DNA of 52,448 nt from an uncultured Halieaceae bacterium (GTDB lineage Bacteria; Pseudomonadota; Gammaproteobacteria; Pseudomonadales; Halieaceae): NCBI GenBank assembly GCA_913048575.1, contig CAJWWJ010000002.1, forward strand, positions 1-52,448, given 5' to 3'. This document shows, piece after piece, positions 8,104 through 16,680 of this stretch (the stretch's first letter is position 1; the number at the start of each line of letters is the position of its first letter). Below the pieces are notes generated by a model. The model was not told the origin of the DNA, did not search any database, and saw only the letters and a program-made list of their open reading frames with translations. The position numbers were made by a program, and so were the translations under genes.

Positions 8104-9012
8104 ATGTCACTTTCCACGCACTACAAGGGCATCATTCTCGCTGGTGGATCTGGTACCCGACTGCACCCATTAACGACTACCGTCAGCAAGCAGCTGATGC
8201 CGGTTTATGACAAACCCATGATTTACTACCCGCTTGCCACCCTGATGCAATCGGGTATTCGGGATGTGCTGATCATTACCACGCCGCAAGATCAACTGGC
8301 CTATGCCGATTTATTGGGGGATGGCCGGCAGTGGGGCATCAATATCCAATACACACTGCAACCTAGCCCCGACGGCTTGGCACAGGCGTTTTTGCTCGGG
8401 GAGGACTTTATTGGCGACACACCGGTCTGTTTGATTCTAGGCGATAACATTTTTTACGGTGCCGGTCTCACGACCAAGCTGAGGCGAGCTGCGCAACGTA
8501 ATGACGCAGCTTCGGTCTTCGCCTACTACGTCAATGACCCAGAACGTTATGGCGTGGTTGAATTTGATGCCCATGGGTCTGCCATTGGGATTGAAGAAAA
8601 GCCAGACCAGCCGCGCTCACACTATGCCGTCACCGGTCTGTATTTTTATAACAACGATGTCGTCTCGGTCGCTAAGGGTATCCGCCCTTCTGCGCGAGGT
8701 GAGCTCGAAATTACCGATATTAATCGCCATTATCTCGCGCAGGGCACATTACAAGTCGAAGTCATGGGGCAAGGCACCGCGTGGCTCGATACCGGCACGC
8801 ACCAATCGTTGCTCGATGCCGGCAACTTCATCCGCGTCGTTGAAGAACGGCAAGGCCTCAAGGTCGCGTGCTTAGAGGAAATCGCCTATCGACTGGGCTA
8901 CATTGATGCCGAGCAGGTGCTGGCATTGGCCGCGCCGCTAACCAAAAGCGGTTACGGCGTTTACCTAGAACGACTCGTGAATGAAGGCGAGTTCATCTTT
9001 GATGGAGATTGA
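8104..9012 (+). CDS. rmlA: glucose-1-phosphate thymidylyltransferase RmlA
   Basis: RmlA makes dTDP-glucose from dTTP and glucose-1-phosphate, the first step of dTDP-L-rhamnose synthesis. The 302-aa protein has the nucleotidyltransferase signature [14 protein letters not shown] (about 11-24), the Lys region [11 protein letters not shown], the metal-binding [10 protein letters not shown] (about 112-121) and [19 protein letters not shown]. Its length and these motifs separate it from GalU. It overlaps rmlC by 11 bp, so the two are coupled. The remaining pathway genes rmlB and rmlD are on the opposite strand just downstream. Confidence 0.96.
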   Translation: MSLSTHYKGIILAGGSGTRLHPLTTTVSKQLMPVYDKPMIYYPLATLMQSGIRDVLIITTPQDQLAYADLLGDGRQWGINIQYTLQPSPDGLAQAFLLGEDFIGDTPVCLILGDNIFYGAGLTTKLRRAAQRNDAASVFAYYVNDPERYGVVEFDAHGSAIGIEEKPDQPRSHYAVTGLYFYNNDVVSVAKGIRPSARGELEITDINRHYLAQGTLQVEVMGQGTAWLDTGTHQSLLDAGNFIRVVEERQGLKVACLEEIAYRLGYIDAEQVLALAAPLTKSGYGVYLERLVNEGEFIFDGD

Positions 9013-9571
9013 ACCCACACCAATAGCGGGCGCTTCTATACTGCGCCCTAAAGTCCATGGTGATGCCCGTGGATTTTTTCTTGAGACTTGGCACGCAGAT
9101 CGGTATGCCGAAGCGGGCATTGACCAGCCATTTGTTCAAGATAATCACAGCCGGTCATCACGCGGGATTCTGCGTGGAATGCATTTCCAAACAACGCAAC
9201 CACAAGGCAAGCTCGTCCGGGTGACCTCAGGCGAAGTCTTTGACGTGATCGTCGATTGCCGCGCCGATTCACCGAGTTGTGGCCAGTGGTACGGCGTCAC
9301 ACTGACCGCGGAGAATCACAAACAACTCTGGGTGCCACCTGGCTGTGCTCACGGCTTTTATGCTCTAAGCGACAGCGCCGACTTTTTGTACAAGTGCACC
9401 GACTACTACCACCCCGGCAGCGAAATCACGCTGGCCTGGGATGACCCGACCGTTGGCATCAATTGGCCCATTCTTAACGGAACACTGCCGCAGGTGTCAG
9501 AGAAGGACTGCCACGGTATTCATTGGGACGCCCTGCCCTTGTTCAGCAATGAAGCACTCCGTCAGCCGTAA
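9002..9571 (+). CDS. rmlC: dTDP-4-dehydrorhamnose 3,5-epimerase RmlC
   Basis: RmlC epimerises dTDP-4-keto-6-deoxyglucose at C3 and C5. The cupin-fold protein shows [13 protein letters not shown], the catalytic-His region [17 protein letters not shown] and [14 protein letters not shown], all family landmarks. The ORF track starts at 8981, but family members begin about ten residues before the P-K-V-x-G-D-x-R-G motif. The ATG at 9002 (MEIEPTPI) fits that and gives 189 aa with an 11-bp overlap with rmlA. It is the last gene of the plus-strand half of the rhamnose set and is convergent with rmlB. Confidence 0.95.
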   Translation: MEIEPTPIAGASILRPKVHGDARGFFLETWHADRYAEAGIDQPFVQDNHSRSSRGILRGMHFQTTQPQGKLVRVTSGEVFDVIVDCRADSPSCGQWYGVTLTAENHKQLWVPPGCAHGFYALSDSADFLYKCTDYYHPGSEITLAWDDPTVGINWPILNGTLPQVSEKDCHGIHWDALPLFSNEALRQP

Positions 9572-9599
9572 CCACCCATCCCAAACACAACGTGAGCAC

Positions 9600-9702
9600 A
9601 CCCAGTTCCGCAACGAAACGGCTGATGACGCGCTCTCCAGTGGTTTCGTTCTGGTGGGTCCATCGACAAAAACGCGATCGATGACGTGTGCTACTTCGAT
9701 GG
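9600..9702. repeat. pair of inverted repeats in the rmlC/rmlB convergent spacer
   Basis: The 145-bp spacer between convergent rmlC and rmlB contains two dyads. AACGAAAC (9612-9619) pairs with GTTTCGTT (9643-9650), flanked by the imperfectly complementary ACCCAG and CTGGTGGGT. CCATCGA (9660-9666) pairs with TCGATGG (9696-9702). Neither is followed by a T run, so they are not classical terminators, although they could block RNA polymerase or mark convergent transcript ends. Confidence 0.5.
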
Positions 9703-9716
9703 CTTAAACCAAAACA

Positions 9717-10775
9717 CTACAGCAGTGGCCGCCACCAATCTTCGTTATCGAGATACCAATCAACCGTTTTACTGAGTCCACTTTCAAAAGTCTCCTCAGG
9801 CACAAAGCCCAGCTCACTTTCGATTTTTGATGCATCAATCGCATAACGCCAATCGTGGCCAGCACGATCCATCACAAACTCGATCAGGCTCTCGCTGGAC
9901 AAACTCCGCGCCGGCGGTGCATTTGGAAATCGTTGAGCTAACGTATCGTTCCCCGCAAAGCGTTCGTCTAGCATCCGGCACAGCAATCTCACAATATCGA
10001 GATTAGCCCATTCATTCTGACCACCAATGTTATAGACCTCACCCGATGTACCTCTATGAAGCACAGCCGCAATGCCACGAGCGTGATCTTTCACGTACAG
10101 CCAATCACGAATATTGGTTCCATCACCATAAATAGGCAGTGCGCCACCGTCTAAAATACGCGTCAGGCACAGGGGAATTAATTTCTCGGGGAAGTGGTAG
10201 GGCCCGTAATTATTCGAGCAATTACTCGTCGTGACCTGCAACCCATAAGTGTGGTGATACGCCCGCACCATATGATCACTCCCCGCCTTACTCGCCGAAT
10301 AAGGGGAATTTGGCTCGTAGCGAGTGGTCTCTGTGAAAGGTGGGTCATTAAGAGTGAGTGATCCGTATACCTCGTCAGTAGAGACATGATGAAAACGGTG
10401 CTCGCAACCCGAGCCCGACAGCCAAGCGTTGCGAGCAGCGGAAAGTAAGACATGGGTGCCCTGAAGATTCGTGCGGATAAACTCATCGGGGCCCGTGATC
10501 GATCGGTCGACATGGCTCTCTGCAGCAAAATGCACGATGGTGTCAGTACCATAGTCGCTCATGACACGCGCCACGAGCGCCGAATCACAAATATCTCCTT
10601 CGACAAATTCAACGCGGCCACTGCCTTCCAACGGCGCTAAGCTGGCACGATTCCCGGCATAGGTGAGCGCATCGAGGACCACTAAAGTGTGGTCCGGGTG
10701 CGCCTGCGCCCAATGGTTCACAAAGTTCACCCCAATGAACCCCGCGCCACCTGTTACCAGCAAAGACTGTGTCAC
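9717..10775 (-). CDS. rmlB: dTDP-glucose 4,6-dehydratase RmlB
   Basis: RmlB converts dTDP-glucose to dTDP-4-keto-6-deoxyglucose with bound NAD+. The 352-aa extended SDR protein shows the Rossmann motif TGGAGFIGVNF (about 7-17), HFAAESHVDRSI, VSTDEVYG (about 131-138), and the catalytic YxxxK as YSASKAGSDH (about 158-167), with NNYGPYHFPEKLIP further on. The start at 10775 is GTG, 10 bp after a GGGAG ribosome binding site. It lies 4 bp downstream of rmlD in the same minus-strand operon and ends facing rmlC. Confidence 0.96.
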   Translation of the reverse strand: MTQSLLVTGGAGFIGVNFVNHWAQAHPDHTLVVLDALTYAGNRASLAPLEGSGRVEFVEGDICDSALVARVMSDYGTDTIVHFAAESHVDRSITGPDEFIRTNLQGTHVLLSAARNAWLSGSGCEHRFHHVSTDEVYGSLTLNDPPFTETTRYEPNSPYSASKAGSDHMVRAYHHTYGLQVTTSNCSNNYGPYHFPEKLIPLCLTRILDGGALPIYGDGTNIRDWLYVKDHARGIAAVLHRGTSGEVYNIGGQNEWANLDIVRLLCRMLDERFAGNDTLAQRFPNAPPARSLSSESLIEFVMDRAGHDWRYAIDASKIESELGFVPEETFESGLSKTVDWYLDNEDWWRPLL

Positions 10776-10779
10776 GATA

Positions 10780-11661
10780 TTAAGACTCCCTCGCCTTGAC
10801 GGCTCTTAAATTGTCACGCAACGCATCGCGCCAAGGGCGCTGCACCACGCCTAGTTGGTGACACGTTTGTTTTACATTCAGCACACTGTAAGCGGGCCGC
10901 TTAGCCGCAGTCGGAAATGCTGAGGTGGTAATGGGATCTACCGTGACCGCGGTCGTTAACAACCCGATGGCCAACGCCTCGTCACGAATGGCACAGGCAA
11001 ATTCATACCAACTGATTTCCCCCTCGTCGCTCCAATGGAAAAGACCCACCGCCTCAGGCCTCTGAGCTAATCGCCAACAAATTCGAGCTAGACTGGACGC
11101 TGCCGTGGGAGCGCCCACCTGATCACTGACGACGCTCACCGCACCGCGCTCTCGCATGAGCCTCAACATCGTGATCATAAAATTCTTGCCTTGAGGAGCA
11201 TAGACCCAGCTCGTACGTACCACCGCATGACTCGTGCCACTCGCGAGTACTGCTTGCTCACCCTGTAATTTGGTTTCGCCGTAGACCCCTAGGGGTGCAG
11301 GGGTGTCTGTCGTTAGATAAGGGGTCGTTGCGGCGCCATCAAACACAAAATCAGTCGACACATGCACGAGACGAATACCCTGCTCGGCGCAGAGTGTGGC
11401 TAACCGTTGCGGCGCGTCAGCATTAAGCGCCTGCGCCCGGTGGAGATCACCCTCGGCAGCATCCACCGCAGTATAAGCAGCGGCGTTAATGACCATTTGC
11501 GGCGACAAGCGCCGGAGGCAATCACGTAGTGCGCCGTCGTCAGTCACATCACATTGCGCTCGAGCCAACCCATGAACACGCAGTTGCGATGGCGCCGCTG
11601 CCACACACGCTTGCCCAAGTTGACCGCCCGCGCCCAGCACCAGTGCCAGCGAATCACTCAC
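10780..11661 (-). CDS. rmlD: dTDP-4-dehydrorhamnose reductase RmlD
   Basis: RmlD performs the last step of dTDP-L-rhamnose synthesis, an NAD(P)H-dependent reduction. Motifs are GAGGQLGQAC near the N terminus, INAAAYTAVDAAE, HVSTDFVFDG and YGETKLQGE, which contains the catalytic YxxxK, plus RTSWVYAPQGKNF. The track gives an ATG at 11679, but the GTG at 11661 makes a GTGA overlap with the upstream hydrolase stop and yields a 293-aa protein whose N terminus fits the family better. It forms an operon with the hydrolase upstream and rmlB downstream. Confidence 0.93.
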   Translation of the reverse strand: MSDSLALVLGAGGQLGQACVAAAPSQLRVHGLARAQCDVTDDGALRDCLRRLSPQMVINAAAYTAVDAAEGDLHRAQALNADAPQRLATLCAEQGIRLVHVSTDFVFDGAATTPYLTTDTPAPLGVYGETKLQGEQAVLASGTSHAVVRTSWVYAPQGKNFMITMLRLMRERGAVSVVSDQVGAPTAASSLARICWRLAQRPEAVGLFHWSDEGEISWYEFACAIRDEALAIGLLTTAVTVDPITTSAFPTAAKRPAYSVLNVKQTCHQLGVVQRPWRDALRDNLRAVKARES

Positions 11662-12467
11662 AAATGCGCTTCCAACCACCCTGCGAAACGGTCCATCACT
11701 GCTTCGGACTCAGGTTCATTAAAAATCTCGTGGTAGAGGTCAGGCCACCAATCCAGCGTTTTATCTTGAGAAGCCAATGCCTGAAAAAAGGCGCGTGATC
11801 CATCGGGCATGGCCATGACATCTGCTTCCCCATGAGCAATGTAGATCGGCAAAGTAATGTGCTGCGCACCCGCGATGGCGTCGTCCATCGCACTCAGTAG
11901 TTCCATCCCCAACGCGGCGGTGATTTTGCCGTTATAAACCAGAGGATCGGCAATATAATCGGCCACGACCGCAGGATCGCGACTGATCTGGTCCGCCTCT
12001 AAACTCATCATGCCTATTTTGGGCATGACGGCGCGCAACAGCCGGCCCAACCAAAGCGTTACGGGTGACACTGCCTCATCTGCGGAAAAGGCCGGGGCAG
12101 AGAGCATGGCGCCTCGGTAAGACTGCGCATCCTGAAGTAGTAGGTGCGCGGCAATTAAACCGCCCATGCTGTGCCCGAGCATGAACGTGGGCGTATCCGG
12201 ATACCAACCAGTCATCGCATCACGCAACTCGGTGAGGGGAGCAAGATACTCACTGAACTGGGCGACATAGGCGCGAGTACCCGGCGACGCACCGTGGCCG
12301 ATATGATCAGGGCCCACGACGGCGATGCTTCTCGCATTAAAATAAGCAGCTAAACGCTCGTACCGCCCCGTATGCTCAGCCAGCCCGTGTATCAACAAAA
12401 TGCAGGCTTTTGCCTCTTGTACCGGCCAATGCCGATACTGAATGCCCGAAGACAAGGTTTCCATCAT
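11658..12467 (-). CDS. alpha/beta hydrolase, lysophospholipase/monoacylglycerol lipase-like
   Basis: This is a serine hydrolase of the Hydrolase_4 (PldB/monoglyceride lipase) group, probably acting on lysophospholipids or monoacylglycerols. The oxyanion region is LIHGLAEHTGRYE, the nucleophile elbow is GHSMGG, and the Asp and His of the triad are likely in HGEADVMA and YHEIFNEPE. No signal peptide is present. The track start at 12491 was replaced by the ATG at 12467, which has GGAG five bases upstream and gives 269 aa. The stop overlaps rmlD by 4 bp (GTGA), an unusual coupling of a lipase-like gene to rhamnose synthesis. Confidence 0.85.
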   Translation of the reverse strand: MMETLSSGIQYRHWPVQEAKACILLIHGLAEHTGRYERLAAYFNARSIAVVGPDHIGHGASPGTRAYVAQFSEYLAPLTELRDAMTGWYPDTPTFMLGHSMGGLIAAHLLLQDAQSYRGAMLSAPAFSADEAVSPVTLWLGRLLRAVMPKIGMMSLEADQISRDPAVVADYIADPLVYNGKITAALGMELLSAMDDAIAGAQHITLPIYIAHGEADVMAMPDGSRAFFQALASQDKTLDWWPDLYHEIFNEPESEAVMDRFAGWLEAHL

Positions 12468-12593
12468 GTGATCTCCAACCAACTCGAACACTGCTATTGC
12501 TGAGGCGCGCTAAGGCAAAGTTTCTACGCCAATTCCACTCGTTACATCACGTCGCCAACCGTCACACAGTGCCTCTTTACTCCCGCAATCCCG
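12468..12593. other. ilvE/hydrolase intergenic gap
   Basis: This 126-bp space lies between ilvE and the hydrolase gene, both on the minus strand. It holds the hydrolase ribosome binding site (GGAG just after the start on the plus-strand map) and probably its promoter. I saw no convincing terminator hairpin with a T run after ilvE and no small ORF worth calling. Confidence 0.4.
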
Positions 12594-13517
12594 CTATGCG
12601 ACAGGGGCCAGCCAGTCAGCATAGTCTGCCTGCGCGCCGCGCACTGACTCGAGGTAAATGCGTTGTAAGGTTTCAGTAATCGGCCCGCGAACTCCAGTGC
12701 CAATCGTGCGGTTATCCACTTCACGAATCGGGACAACCTCAGCCGCCGTACCAGTAAAAAAAGCTTCATCTGCAACATAAACTTCATCGCGAGTAATGCG
12801 CTTTTCCTTCACGGTAAGACCCTGATCTTCTGCGATACGAATAATGCTGTCGCGTGTGATGCCCTCTAAGCAAGAGGTCAATTCTGGCGTGTACAGCACC
12901 CCATTGCGCACCAAGAAGACGTTCTCGCCGCTGCCTTCAGCGACGTAACCTTCGTTATCTAACAATAACGCCTCTTCGAAGCCGGCATCTAGGGCTTCCC
13001 TCAACGCAAGAATAGAGTTGATGTAGTTGCCATTGGCTTTGGCTTTACACATGGTGATGTTCACGTGGTGACGCGTATAGCTCGACGTCGCGACGCGAAT
13101 ACCACGATCCCTAGCTTCGGGGTCCATATACGATGGCCATGCCCACGCCGCCACCATCACATGTGTTTTCAGATTATCGGCGCGCAATCCCATTCCCTCC
13201 GAACCGAGAAAGCACATCGGACGGATATACGCCTCATCTAACCCATTGGCACGCACCACCTGACGCTGTGCCTCACTCAGAGTCCCTTTGTCGAAGGGCA
13301 TCTCCATGCGCAAAATGTGGGCGGAACGAAACAAGCGATCGGTATGCTCTTGCAAGCGGAAGATAGCGGCGCCTTGTGAGGTGTTATAAGCACGCACACC
13401 CTCGAAAACGCCCAGACCATAATGAAAGGTATGGGTTAAGACATGCACCTTCGCTTCCTGCCAGGGCACCATTTCGCCATCGAGCCAAATGTGGCCGGTG
13501 AGTTGTGAGAGATCCAT
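12594..13517 (-). CDS. ilvE: branched-chain amino acid aminotransferase IlvE
   Basis: This fold-type IV PLP enzyme catalyses the last step of Ile, Val and Leu synthesis, transferring the amino group from glutamate. The 307-aa sequence shows IWLDGEMVPW at the N terminus, FHYGLGVFEGVRAY (about 33-46), the PLP lysine in KAKANGNYINSIL (about 160), EGYVAEGSGENVFLV and LTSCLEGITRDSII. A good ribosome binding site (AAGGA, 6-bp spacing) precedes the ATG. It lies 34 bp downstream of glnE on the same strand, the same glnE-ilvE order as in pseudomonads, and probably shares its transcript. Confidence 0.95.
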   Translation of the reverse strand: MDLSQLTGHIWLDGEMVPWQEAKVHVLTHTFHYGLGVFEGVRAYNTSQGAAIFRLQEHTDRLFRSAHILRMEMPFDKGTLSEAQRQVVRANGLDEAYIRPMCFLGSEGMGLRADNLKTHVMVAAWAWPSYMDPEARDRGIRVATSSYTRHHVNITMCKAKANGNYINSILALREALDAGFEEALLLDNEGYVAEGSGENVFLVRNGVLYTPELTSCLEGITRDSIIRIAEDQGLTVKEKRITRDEVYVADEAFFTGTAAEVVPIREVDNRTIGTGVRGPITETLQRIYLESVRGAQADYADWLAPVA

Positions 13518-13551
13518 ACTACGTCCTTAATCGCGCCACCAAGGCCCGACT

Positions 13552-16446
13552 CTATGTTGCTTGAAGACCGGGCAATAATGCCTCTGTCACCCGTTTTACC
13601 TGTTCGCGACCCGCCACATGCGCGCCCGCCTCAACCTGTGTATCTGCACCTTGCAGCGCAAGCCCGTGTAATGCACTTCGGTAGATCAAATAACGGCTCG
13701 ACAACACAGCCGCCTGATCCGCACTTAGGACCCCCACTTGTTCGAGGCTTTCCAATAAACGGATCACATCTGACCACTGCGCCAGCGCTGGATACTCAGA
13801 CGCATGAGCTAACACGAGGTATTGCACCACAAATTCGATGTCGACAATACCACCTTGATCACGCTTGATATCGAAGCGCTCAACGCCGCGGTTCATCGAT
13901 ACCTGCTCGGTCAGCATTTTGTGGCGCATGTCACGCACGGCTACTGACAATACGAGCGCGTCCCGAGGCATGGTCAGGACCTCTCGGCGCAGTTGCTCCA
14001 GCGATGCCCTGAGCGAGGGGTCACCCGCGACCGTGCGGCTACGCACCAAAGCCTGATGCTCCCACGTCCATGCAGATTCGAGTTGATAACGCCTGAAGCC
14101 GGTGAGGGTCGTGGCAACCAACCCAGAATCCCCGTCAGGGCGCAACCGAAGGTCCACCTCGTATAACCTTCCTGAAAACATTTGCGCCGACAGCACATGG
14201 GTCACCCGCTGGGCGAGTCGCGTATAAAAACGGCTATTGTCGATCACTTTAGGGCCAGCGGTTTGTCCATCGGCACCATTAAATACAAACACCAAATCAA
14301 GATCTGAACCATAACTCAACTCAATGCCACCCAGTTTTCCATAGGCCATCACCGCAAACCCAACCTGCTCTGCCTGAGGCTCACCATGACGTTGCACGAG
14401 TTCAGCGCGAGCGACTGCGATCGCTTGCTCGATCATCACCTCGGCGAGAAAGGTCAAATTGTCACTCACCTGCATCACCGGAAGCGTGCCAGATAGCTCA
14501 CTGGCGGCGACTCGCAATATCGCGCCCTCCTTGATGCGGCTTAATGCGCCCATCTGCCCTTCCAAATCCTCCTCCGGAATCCGCAGCAGCTGTTGCCGCA
14601 CCAAGGCTTTTATCTCGTCACGACTCGGCGCGCTGAAAAGTTGTGCCTCATGAAGCAACTCATCCAAAAGCTCAGGGCGCGACGCCAAGCGATCGGCGAC
14701 CCAGGTGCTGGCCGCAACGAGGGACAGCAAATGTTTCAAGGCAGCAGGGTTTTCCTGCAGTAACACGAGATAGGCACTGCGCCGGCAAACGGCCCTCACA
14801 AAGGGCAACGCCCGCGTTAAGGCATTGTCTGGGTTGGCTTCATGAGCGGCCATCTCGCACAGTAACGGCAGAAACGCCTCAAAACGCTGCCGCCCCTCCC
14901 CTTGTAAGCTTGCCACCCAGGGACTATCAAGCAATGACCCCACTGTCTCCCAAGTAAGACCAGGGTGTCGATAACCCAATACCGTCAGCGTCTCCGCATT
15001 GAGCGCAGAAAAGCGTGTTTGAGATACGACCAGCTCATTGCTCGACTGGTCATTTGGGTCGGCAATCAGAGCACTAAATACAGCATCGACCTCGCCGCGC
15101 GCAACAACGAGGTCGCCATCGAGCGATTCCCACGAAGCGTACCCGACTAGGATGGCCAACTTGGCTTTGTCGAGCGGCTCAGTCGGCAACGCTTGAGTCT
15201 GTCGATCGGCCATCCCTTGGAGTCCGTGTTCCACCCGTCGGAGCAAACGATAATGATCTGATAAACGCTGGCCCTGTTGTGTCGGCAAGACGTCAGCCTG
15301 CATCAAGGCCTGCAACGTTGGCAGGAGTGATTGCAAACGTAGCCCGGGCATACGCCCCCCATGAATCAACTGCAGACTCTGCGCAATAAATTCAATCTCG
15401 CGGATACCGCCGGAACCGCGTTTCACGTCGGCTTCTATCCCCAAGCGGGTCACCTCGGCACGCATCATCGACTTCATACTCCGCAGAGCCGCAATGACCG
15501 AAAAATCGGTATAACGTCGATATACAAAGGCACTTAGCATAGCCATTAAGCTGGTTTTTGCCGCCGCAGTGCCAGTAATGGGTCGCGCTTTTACCATCGC
15601 ATAGCGCTCCCACTCACGGCCCTGCTCCTGATAATAGAGCTCTAAGGCGCTAAAAGCGCCGACCAATGCGCCGCTGTCACCATAGGGCCTTAACCGCATA
15701 TCGACTCGAAACGCAAAACCGTCTTCGGTCACCGCGTCGAGTAAACGAATCACCAGCTGCCCCAGCCGAACAAAGTAAGTCTGATTGGCGAGCCGCTGTT
15801 TCCCTCCTTCTGTCTCGCCGGCCTCCGGATAAGCGAAAATGAGATCAATATCAGAAGACAGATTTAATTCGTTGCCACCGAGCTTGCCCATTGCCAGCAC
15901 CACCAAGGACTGCTCGTCACCGGACTCTTGTCCGATCGGTAACCCGTATTTCGGCCGCAGCGCCGACACGGCAAAAGCGACTGCAGCACGAATGCAACAA
16001 TCGGCTAGGCCGCTCAGCTCAGCGAAGGTGTCCTCCACTGTGGCCAACTGCGCCACTTCGCGCCAGATAATGCGTACCAAATGCCGATGCCGAAACGTGC
16101 GCAAAGCAGCGAGACAATCAGACTCAGACGCATTGGGCCCACACAAGATGGCGAGGGCCGCATCCCATTGCTCAGTCGTCCATTCGCGCGCCACCAGCAA
16201 GGTGCCATCAGCCAGTGCGTCGCACAGCCAAGCTGATTGTCGGCCAGCCTGGTCGACAAAAAAATCACTGCCGGCCATCAAAGTGCGGAAAGTCTGCGAC
16301 TGATCAGCCTCCGCGACGACTTCACAAAGGGCTTCATAAGCACTGCTGCCCAATCGGGCGGTCAAGCGGACTGATGACGCCCTGACACTGTCATCAAGCC
16401 AATCTGACGCGAGCGCGTCAATTCCAGGAGCGATCGGAGGTGGCAT
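13552..16446 (-). CDS. glnE: glutamine synthetase adenylyltransferase/adenylyl-removing enzyme GlnE
   Basis: GlnE adjusts glutamine synthetase activity by adding or removing AMP in response to PII signals. At 964 aa it is full length. It has the two expected nucleotidyltransferase domains: the N-terminal deadenylylase with MGKLGGNELNLSSDIDLIF (about residues 186-204) and the C-terminal adenylylase with YGKLGGIELSYGSDLDLVF (about residue 700), each followed by helical GlnD-type regulatory regions containing KRGSGGIREIEF and KRDQGGIVDIEF. The ATG has AGGA seven bases upstream. ilvE follows closely, and argA is divergent after a 234-bp gap. Confidence 0.97.
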   Translation of the reverse strand: MPPPIAPGIDALASDWLDDSVRASSVRLTARLGSSAYEALCEVVAEADQSQTFRTLMAGSDFFVDQAGRQSAWLCDALADGTLLVAREWTTEQWDAALAILCGPNASESDCLAALRTFRHRHLVRIIWREVAQLATVEDTFAELSGLADCCIRAAVAFAVSALRPKYGLPIGQESGDEQSLVVLAMGKLGGNELNLSSDIDLIFAYPEAGETEGGKQRLANQTYFVRLGQLVIRLLDAVTEDGFAFRVDMRLRPYGDSGALVGAFSALELYYQEQGREWERYAMVKARPITGTAAAKTSLMAMLSAFVYRRYTDFSVIAALRSMKSMMRAEVTRLGIEADVKRGSGGIREIEFIAQSLQLIHGGRMPGLRLQSLLPTLQALMQADVLPTQQGQRLSDHYRLLRRVEHGLQGMADRQTQALPTEPLDKAKLAILVGYASWESLDGDLVVARGEVDAVFSALIADPNDQSSNELVVSQTRFSALNAETLTVLGYRHPGLTWETVGSLLDSPWVASLQGEGRQRFEAFLPLLCEMAAHEANPDNALTRALPFVRAVCRRSAYLVLLQENPAALKHLLSLVAASTWVADRLASRPELLDELLHEAQLFSAPSRDEIKALVRQQLLRIPEEDLEGQMGALSRIKEGAILRVAASELSGTLPVMQVSDNLTFLAEVMIEQAIAVARAELVQRHGEPQAEQVGFAVMAYGKLGGIELSYGSDLDLVFVFNGADGQTAGPKVIDNSRFYTRLAQRVTHVLSAQMFSGRLYEVDLRLRPDGDSGLVATTLTGFRRYQLESAWTWEHQALVRSRTVAGDPSLRASLEQLRREVLTMPRDALVLSVAVRDMRHKMLTEQVSMNRGVERFDIKRDQGGIVDIEFVVQYLVLAHASEYPALAQWSDVIRLLESLEQVGVLSADQAAVLSSRYLIYRSALHGLALQGADTQVEAGAHVAGREQVKRVTEALLPGLQAT

Positions 16447-16680
16447 TCAACATTCCTAATGTGGCACCGCAATGCCGTGTTCAACGTTGCTGCACGTCGT
16501 GCGACTAGCCTATCGGTAACGCGAGACGGCTGCCAGTCGGATCCTGCCATTGTCTTCGCGCGACGGTTTTTTTACTCTTTCTTGGGGCGTCATGACTCAG
16601 GTAGGATGCCATGCCCCAAAGGACGGGCGGACTTACCAGAGCATTAATGGCTCACAGCACCGACACACCACTAGGCAATC
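16447..16680. promoter_or_regulatory. divergent glnE/argA intergenic region with hairpin
   Basis: This 234-bp gap is the longest without a gene in the window. TTGGGGC (16582-16588) pairs with GCCCCAA (16613-16619) across a 24-base loop, ending about 60 bp before argA, and could be a leader structure or an operator. A T7 run at 16567-16573 follows only a poor stem, so I do not call it a terminator. I saw no clear ArgR box of the AT-rich palindromic type and no tRNA or ORF with family resemblance. Confidence 0.4.

Noticed and set aside
9441-9707. 88-aa ORF across the rmlC end and the rmlC/rmlB spacer
   Set aside because: It overlaps rmlC in another frame, has no recognisable motif and no ribosome binding site; most likely a shadow ORF.
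16545-16575. Possible intrinsic terminator or small RNA end (T7 run at 16567-16573)
   Set aside because: The preceding stem is only a few pairs with bulges, and no plus-strand transcript is expected to end there.
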